A stretch of 64,000 bases of DNA, from positions 496,001 through 560,000 of the forward strand of contig NZ_WELG01000002.1 in NCBI RefSeq assembly GCF_009184425.1, read 5' to 3'. Below are positions 59,967 to 64,000 of the stretch, one piece after another (the first letter of the stretch is position 1; every line of letters starts with the position of its first letter). The notes beneath the pieces were generated by a model, which did no database searches, was not told where the DNA came from, and saw only the letters and a list, made by a program, of their open reading frames with translations. A program made the translations under genes and the position numbers. Origin of the DNA: Flagellimonas olearia (GTDB lineage Bacteria > Bacteroidota > Bacteroidia > Flavobacteriales > Flavobacteriaceae).

Positions 59967-60611
59967 ATGTTTCTTGAAAACACGGTAAACCCCAAAGAAC
60001 AGTTCGGATGGATAGAGGTCATCTGCGGTTCCATGTTTTCTGGAAAGACCGAGGAACTCATCCGCCGATTGAAGCGGGCACAGTTTGCCAAACAAAAAGT
60101 AGAGATTTTTAAACCCATGGTGGATACCCGCTACCATGAGGATATGGTGGTATCCCATGATGCCAACGAAATCCGTTCCACTCCTGTTCCAGCTGCGGCC
60201 AATATCCGCATTCTTGCAGATGGTTGTGATGTTGTAGGAATTGATGAAGCCCAATTCTTCGATGATGAGATCGTGACCGTATGCAACGATTTGGCCAACC
60301 GGGGGGTACGTGTGGTGGTGGCCGGGTTGGATATGGACTTCAAGGGTAATCCTTTTGGCCCGATGCCTGCCTTGATGGCCACTGCCGAGTATGTGACCAA
60401 AGTACATGCCGTTTGTACACGCACAGGAAATTTGGCCAATTATAGTTTTCGGAAATCCAGCAATGATAAATTGGTGCTTTTGGGCGAGACCGAAGAATAC
60501 GAGCCACTTAGCCGAGCCGCTTTTTACAAGGCCATGCTCAAGGAAAAAATAAGCCAAATGGACGTGGATGCGGAGGAGGTGGATGCTAAAAAGAAAAATG
60601 GCAATGAATAA
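59967..60611 (+). CDS. tdk: Thymidine kinase
   Basis: 214 residues from ATG 59967. The P-loop is GSMFSGKTEELIRR (about 18-31) and the catalytic region IDEAQFFDDEIV. The lasso substrate loop is GPMPALMATAEYVTKVHAVC. In most type II thymidine kinases a zinc site of four Cys is present; here the usual C-x-x-C is reduced to VCTRTGN, with one Cys, so the zinc site is probably absent. It phosphorylates thymidine for salvage. The stop overlaps the alr start by 8 bp. Confidence 0.94.
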   Translation: MFLENTVNPKEQFGWIEVICGSMFSGKTEELIRRLKRAQFAKQKVEIFKPMVDTRYHEDMVVSHDANEIRSTPVPAAANIRILADGCDVVGIDEAQFFDDEIVTVCNDLANRGVRVVVAGLDMDFKGNPFGPMPALMATAEYVTKVHAVCTRTGNLANYSFRKSSNDKLVLLGETEEYEPLSRAAFYKAMLKEKISQMDVDAEEVDAKKKNGNE

Positions 60612-61713
60612 GGTCGGGGAAACCACTTTGGAAATAAACCTGACCGCCCTAGCGCACAACTACAGGTTCCTCCGTTCAAAAATAGCACCGGACACCAAAT
60701 TTCTGGCCGTGGTCAAGGCTTTTGCCTATGGCAGTGACATGATTGCCATTGCACAAAAAATGGAGGCCTTGGGTGCAGATTACTTTGCCGTGGCCTATGC
60801 CCGTGAAGGCATCTTACTAAGAGAAGCCGGGATTACCAAGCCTATTTTGGTCCTTCACCCACTTCCCGTAAATTTTGAGGAGATCATTGAACTTCGCTTG
60901 GAACCCAATATCTACTCCCCAAAAATCCTCAAAGCGTTTATAGGGACGGCCAAAACAATGGAACAGGTGCAATATCCCATCCACCTTAAATTCAATACAG
61001 GACTCAACCGTTTGGGCTTTGGAGAAAATGATGTTGATTTTATTTCGGAACAGGTCAAGGATGCACCCGAGGTAAAGGTAACCTCCCTGTTTTCGCATTT
61101 GGCTGCATCGGAAGATCCAAACGAAAAGGATTTTAGCGAAAATCAAATCAACACCTTCAAAAAAATTGCTGAAGCACTCGGTCAAAAATTGGGCTATAGG
61201 CCCATGAGACACATGCTTAACACTTCGGGCATCCTAAATTATCCCGAGGCCCAATTTGAAATGGTTCGGAGTGGAATCGGTCTGTACGGCTATGGAAACC
61301 ATAAGGACGTTGATGCCCAATTAAGACCGGTGGCCACCTTAAAGACCATCATTTCACAAATACATCAATTGGAACCTAATGAAACGGTAGGGTACAATCG
61401 GGCATTCAAATCCGATGGCCCACGAAAAACCGCTACCCTTCCCTTGGGCCATGCAGATGGTATTGGTCGCCCCTATGGCAATGGAAAGGCCCATGTACTC
61501 ATCCATGGGAAAAAAGCCCCGATCATTGGCAATGTGTGTATGGACATGATCATGGTGGATGTTACCGATATCGATTGCAAGGAAGGCGATGAAGTCTTGG
61601 TCTTTGGACCCCAAAAATCGGCTGAGGAATTCGCTTCCGGGGTAAAGACCATCTCCTACGAAATCTTAACGGCCCTATCCCAACGGATAAAACGCGTAAT
61701 CGTGGAAGACTGA
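60604..61713 (+). CDS. alr: Alanine racemase
   Basis: 369 residues from ATG 60604; an upstream in-frame ATG at 60568 lies inside tdk. The PLP lysine is in AVVKAFAYGSD (about 38), and the second catalytic Tyr in NETVGYNRAF. HLKFNTGLNRLGF and VCMDMIMVDVTD are typical. It makes D-alanine for peptidoglycan. Coupled to tdk by an 8-bp overlap. Confidence 0.96.
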   Translation: MNKVGETTLEINLTALAHNYRFLRSKIAPDTKFLAVVKAFAYGSDMIAIAQKMEALGADYFAVAYAREGILLREAGITKPILVLHPLPVNFEEIIELRLEPNIYSPKILKAFIGTAKTMEQVQYPIHLKFNTGLNRLGFGENDVDFISEQVKDAPEVKVTSLFSHLAASEDPNEKDFSENQINTFKKIAEALGQKLGYRPMRHMLNTSGILNYPEAQFEMVRSGIGLYGYGNHKDVDAQLRPVATLKTIISQIHQLEPNETVGYNRAFKSDGPRKTATLPLGHADGIGRPYGNGKAHVLIHGKKAPIIGNVCMDMIMVDVTDIDCKEGDEVLVFGPQKSAEEFASGVKTISYEILTALSQRIKRVIVED

Positions 61714-61790
61714 TTTTTCCCAAATGTTTGTGGAATCAATGCCTTTTTTTGATTATTTTGTTTCTTGATTAACCAATACTTAACTATAAC

Positions 61791-62198
61791 ATGGGATTTT
61801 TAAAAGAGTTTAAGGACTTCGCCATGAAAGGAAACCTAGTGGATATTGCCGTAGGTTTCGTAATGGGCGCAGCGTTCAACAAAGTGGTATCCTCCTTCAC
61901 CGGAGGCATTGTTTCACCCTTGGTCGGTCTATTGTTCAATTCGGACTTCAACGATTTGAAATACGTAATTACGGAAGGAACCGTCAACGATGCTGGGGAA
62001 ACCGTAGGGGAAATTGCGGTCCTATATGGAGCGTTCCTCACCAACGTGATCGATTTCACCATTGTGGCCTTTGTCATGTTCATGATCGTTAAAGGCGTAA
62101 ACAGGATGAAAAAGAAAGAAGAGCCCGCACCAGAGGCTCCAAAAGGCCCCACTCAGGAAGAGTTGCTGGCCGAAATCCGGGATTTGTTGAAGAAATAA
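61791..62198 (+). CDS. mscL: Large-conductance mechanosensitive channel
   Basis: 135 residues. Two membrane helices with the pore motif GNLVDIAVGFVMGAAFNKVVSSF at about 16-38 and TNVIDFTIVAFVMFMIVKGVN for the second. The charged C-terminal bundle (EEPAPEAPKGPTQEELLAEIRDLLKK) is normal. It opens under membrane tension to protect against hypo-osmotic shock. A large inverted repeat after the stop probably ends its transcript. Confidence 0.97.
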   Translation: MGFLKEFKDFAMKGNLVDIAVGFVMGAAFNKVVSSFTGGIVSPLVGLLFNSDFNDLKYVITEGTVNDAGETVGEIAVLYGAFLTNVIDFTIVAFVMFMIVKGVNRMKKKEEPAPEAPKGPTQEELLAEIRDLLKK

Positions 62199-62205
62199 TT
62201 GAATC

Positions 62206-62332
62206 TCCGTAATCAATCGTAAGGCAATGTCACTTCGAGCGCAGTCGAGAAGTTAACGGGTACAGTGTCTTAAGATAAGGTCTCGACTGCGCTCGACCTG
62301 ACAATTTTTTTAGTTGTATCATTGATTACGGA
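62206..62332. repeat. Nested inverted-repeat element downstream of mscL
   Basis: Outer 12-bp perfect inverted repeats TCCGTAATCAAT (62206-62217) and ATTGATTACGGA (62321-62332) enclose inner arms of 23 nt (62228-62250 and 62281-62303) containing CGAGCGCAGTCGAGA and its complement, with one 2-nt mismatch and a 30-nt loop. The second inner arm is followed by a T-run. The inner GAGCGCAGTCGAG word recalls a dispersed intergenic repeat of Flavobacteriaceae. Size and ends resemble a MITE; no target duplication was seen. Confidence 0.75.
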
Positions 62333-62487
62333 CAATCAGAAAACAAACATCGTTGGTGCTGAATTTTCGGCATCCCCGCTACATCACAATTAACCCTTTA
62401 AAAACCATCAATTTGCCCCGCAAGCAGGTTGATGGTCGTTTTATTTGTAACTTTTTGTTATTTTTTGATTATTCTTCTATTGGATGC

Positions 62488-62517
62488 TTGTTTAAATCGC
62501 TATCTGGCGTACCTTTG
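62488..62517 (+). promoter_or_regulatory. Complete promoter of asd
   Basis: TTG at 62488-62490, exactly 19 bp, then TACCTTTG at 62510-62517, a perfect Bacteroidota consensus, 20 bp before the asd ATG. Confidence 0.8.
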
Positions 62518-62537
62518 CGGTTCAAATTTAAGTAAGC

Positions 62538-63551
62538 ATGAAAGTAGCAGTTGTAGGTGCCACAGGAATGGTTGGCGAAGTGATGTTGCAAGTTTTGGCG
62601 GAACGCGATTTCCCCATTTCAGAATTGTTATTGGTGGCCTCGGAGCGCTCCGTGGGCAAAACGTTGGAGTATAAGGGGGAGAAGCATACCGTTATTGGGC
62701 TTGCCGATGCCGTTGCCGCCCAACCCGATATTGCCATTTTCTCCGCAGGTGGGGACACTTCTTTGGAGTGGGCTCCCAAATTTGCCGAAGTTGGTACCAC
62801 CGTCATCGATAATTCTTCCGCTTGGCGAATGGACCCCACTAAAAAATTGGTGGTCCCTGAAATCAATGCAAGTGAATTGACCGCCGAGGACAAAATCATA
62901 GCTAACCCTAACTGTTCCACCATTCAATTGGTGATGGTGTTGGACCCGCTACATAAAAAATATGGGATGAAACGTGTGGTGGTCTCTACCTACCAATCCG
63001 TTTCCGGGACCGGGTTAAAAGCCGTTCAGCAAATGGAGAACGAAGCTGCCGGCATAGAGGGGGACATGGCATATCCCTACCCCATCAACCGAAATGCATT
63101 GCCCCATTGCGATGTGTTCTTGGAAAACGGCTACACCAAGGAAGAAATGAAATTGGCCCGTGAGCCCCAAAAAATATTGGACGACCGTACCTTTTCGGTT
63201 ACAGCTACCGCAGTGCGTATCCCAACCGCTGGTGGGCATTCAGAATCGGTGAACATTGAGTTCCTAAACGATTTTGAGCTTGCCGAAGTGCGACAATTAT
63301 TGAGCGAGACTCCCGGTGTTGTGGTACAGGACAACACGGACACCAACACCTACCCCATGCCTATGTTTGCCCATGGCAAGGATGATGTGTTCGTGGGACG
63401 TATCCGTAGGGACGAGACCCAACCCAACACCTTGAACATGTGGATCGTGGCGGACAACCTTCGTAAAGGAGCGGCTACCAATGCCGTTCAGATTGCCGAG
63501 TATTTGGTGGAGAACAATTTGGTTTCGAACACTTCAGAAGCTGTTTCTTAA
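62538..63551 (+). CDS. asd: Aspartate-semialdehyde dehydrogenase
   Basis: 337 residues. The NADP loop is VVGATGMVGEVMLQVL (5-20), the catalytic Cys is in IANPNCSTIQLVM (about 131), and the His is in GGHSESVNIEF (about 236). It makes aspartate semialdehyde for lysine, threonine and methionine synthesis and for diaminopimelate. It has its own promoter and a palindromic terminator, so it is monocistronic. Confidence 0.97.
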   Translation: MKVAVVGATGMVGEVMLQVLAERDFPISELLLVASERSVGKTLEYKGEKHTVIGLADAVAAQPDIAIFSAGGDTSLEWAPKFAEVGTTVIDNSSAWRMDPTKKLVVPEINASELTAEDKIIANPNCSTIQLVMVLDPLHKKYGMKRVVVSTYQSVSGTGLKAVQQMENEAAGIEGDMAYPYPINRNALPHCDVFLENGYTKEEMKLAREPQKILDDRTFSVTATAVRIPTAGGHSESVNIEFLNDFELAEVRQLLSETPGVVVQDNTDTNTYPMPMFAHGKDDVFVGRIRRDETQPNTLNMWIVADNLRKGAATNAVQIAEYLVENNLVSNTSEAVS

Positions 63552-63576
63552 GTTTTTAGGAAAATTCAATCATATA

Positions 63577-63600
63577 AAAAGGGCCCAATTGGGCCCTTTT
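63577..63600. terminator. Bidirectional terminator after asd
   Basis: AAAAGGGCCC (63577-63586) and GGGCCCTTTT (63591-63600) form a perfect palindrome with loop AATT and T-runs on both strands. It serves asd and the convergent partial gene. Confidence 0.85.
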
Positions 63601-63615
63601 CTAATTCCACAGTAT

Positions 63616-64000
63616 TTAGTAACACGGACCATCACAAGGAGTGGCATTATTATAATTTTTTTGATCTATCAAATACAAAAATCTGCCACTACTTATTTTT
63701 TGATAGTCTTGCTGATTTAACAATGAAAACCCATTTGGCTCAAACATGTTGTGCCCTTGTATTCTTTTTCCATCAAAAACTATTAAAATGGAGTCAGCGC
63801 TAAATACATCAAAAGGAGTAGTACTCGATCCCAAGGCTTCCCCAGACTTTTTATAGGTATTTCCTAGACCCTCAAGGGTTACGACACTCGTTTGTGCACT
63901 AGGAAGACCATTCCTATAAAAACGCAGTACGATTGGAATATTGAGACCATTTTCAATTTGATACTCTGAAATCGTGGATTGTTCTGGAGTGCATCCAAAA
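63616..64000 (-). CDS. Hypothetical protein, C-terminal part (N-terminus outside window)
   Basis: Minus-strand frame, open from the window edge (F-G-C-T-P-E-Q-S-T-I-S-E-Y) to TAA at 63616, 127 codons visible. The internal Met at 63834 is not the true start. The visible part has VVTLEGLGNTYKK, DSILIVFDGKR and ends ATPCDGPCY, with two terminal Cys. No motif is recognised; base composition is AT-rich. Possibly an exported protein, but the N-terminus is missing, so this cannot be checked. Confidence 0.6.
   Translation of the reverse strand, partial: FGCTPEQSTISEYQIENGLNIPIVLRFYRNGLPSAQTSVVTLEGLGNTYKKSGEALGSSTTPFDVFSADSILIVFDGKRIQGHNMFEPNGFSLLNQQDYQKISSGRFLYLIDQKNYNNATPCDGPCY

Overview
The window reads as a chromosomal segment of a marine-type member of the Flavobacteriaceae (Bacteroidota). 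The evidence is the gene content (BatD/BatE, an IPExxxVDY-family protein, SulP/carbonic anhydrase pair, acpP-fabF-rnc, a large PurF, an OmpA protein with thrombospondin type 3 repeats, AddAB-like nucleases), lipoproteins with flavobacterial-style lipoboxes, the lack of recognisable Shine-Dalgarno sequences, and several promoters of the Bacteroidota form TTG-N19-TAnnTTTG. A genus close to Muricauda/Allomuricauda is plausible but cannot be proved from this sequence alone.

Layout. 1-1.5 kb: end of a Bat aerotolerance operon. 1.5-7.8 kb: a bicarbonate/sulfate cluster (SulP, beta-carbonic anhydrase, second SulP), a ceramidase-like membrane protein and pheS. 7.9-14.8 kb: an RND efflux operon (MarR/GbsR regulator, lipoprotein adaptor, AcrB-type pump, TolC-type channel, TetR regulator). 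14.8-21.3 kb: M20 amidohydrolase, YhhN lysoplasmalogenase-like protein, CYTH protein, DNA polymerase IV, small multidrug export protein, TetR with a palindromic operator, AhpD-like protein with an unlisted 52-aa ORF in front of it, AraC regulator. 21.5-28.2 kb: pyruvate kinase, IPExxxVDY protein, rnc-fabF-acpP, and divergently purN, a viroplasmin/RNase H protein and a PfkB kinase. 28.3-33.1 kb: purF, then a 650-bp gene-free gap holding three tandem copies of a probable small RNA gene, then a propeller-like lipoprotein and superoxide dismutase. 33.2-42.5 kb: AddA-like and AddB-like nucleases separated by kbl and an ompA gene, then an SDR. 42.7-49.6 kb: an MNT-HEPN fusion protein, an AT-rich TPR lipoprotein, an NTF2-like protein, tRNA-Ala(GGC), a universal stress protein, GNAT, MATE, enoyl-CoA hydratase behind a 7-bp microsatellite, a 29-aa membrane peptide and LpxH. 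49.6-59.1 kb: MFS, recJ, four-helix-bundle protein, OsmC, CMD protein, DinB-like, Crp/Fnr-like, UDG-like, DUF819/aspartoacylase pair and rsmI. 59.1-64 kb: conserved hypothetical, tdk, alr, mscL, a nested inverted-repeat element, asd and the C-terminus of an unknown protein.

Most of the window is core metabolism and stress defence. No rRNA, prophage, integrase, intact insertion sequence or CRISPR array was seen.

The strongest candidate for something undescribed is the purF-downstream array at about 30.25-30.74 kb. Three paralogous units each carry a -7 promoter element exactly 5 nt before a conserved 40-nt block, and each ends in its own intrinsic terminator with a different stem sequence. 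This is the layout of three short (about 75-nt) trans-acting RNAs. Second-tier signals are the 127-bp nested inverted repeat after mscL, two small ORFs, the MNT-HEPN fusion with its AT-rich partner, and the microsatellite before the enoyl-CoA hydratase.
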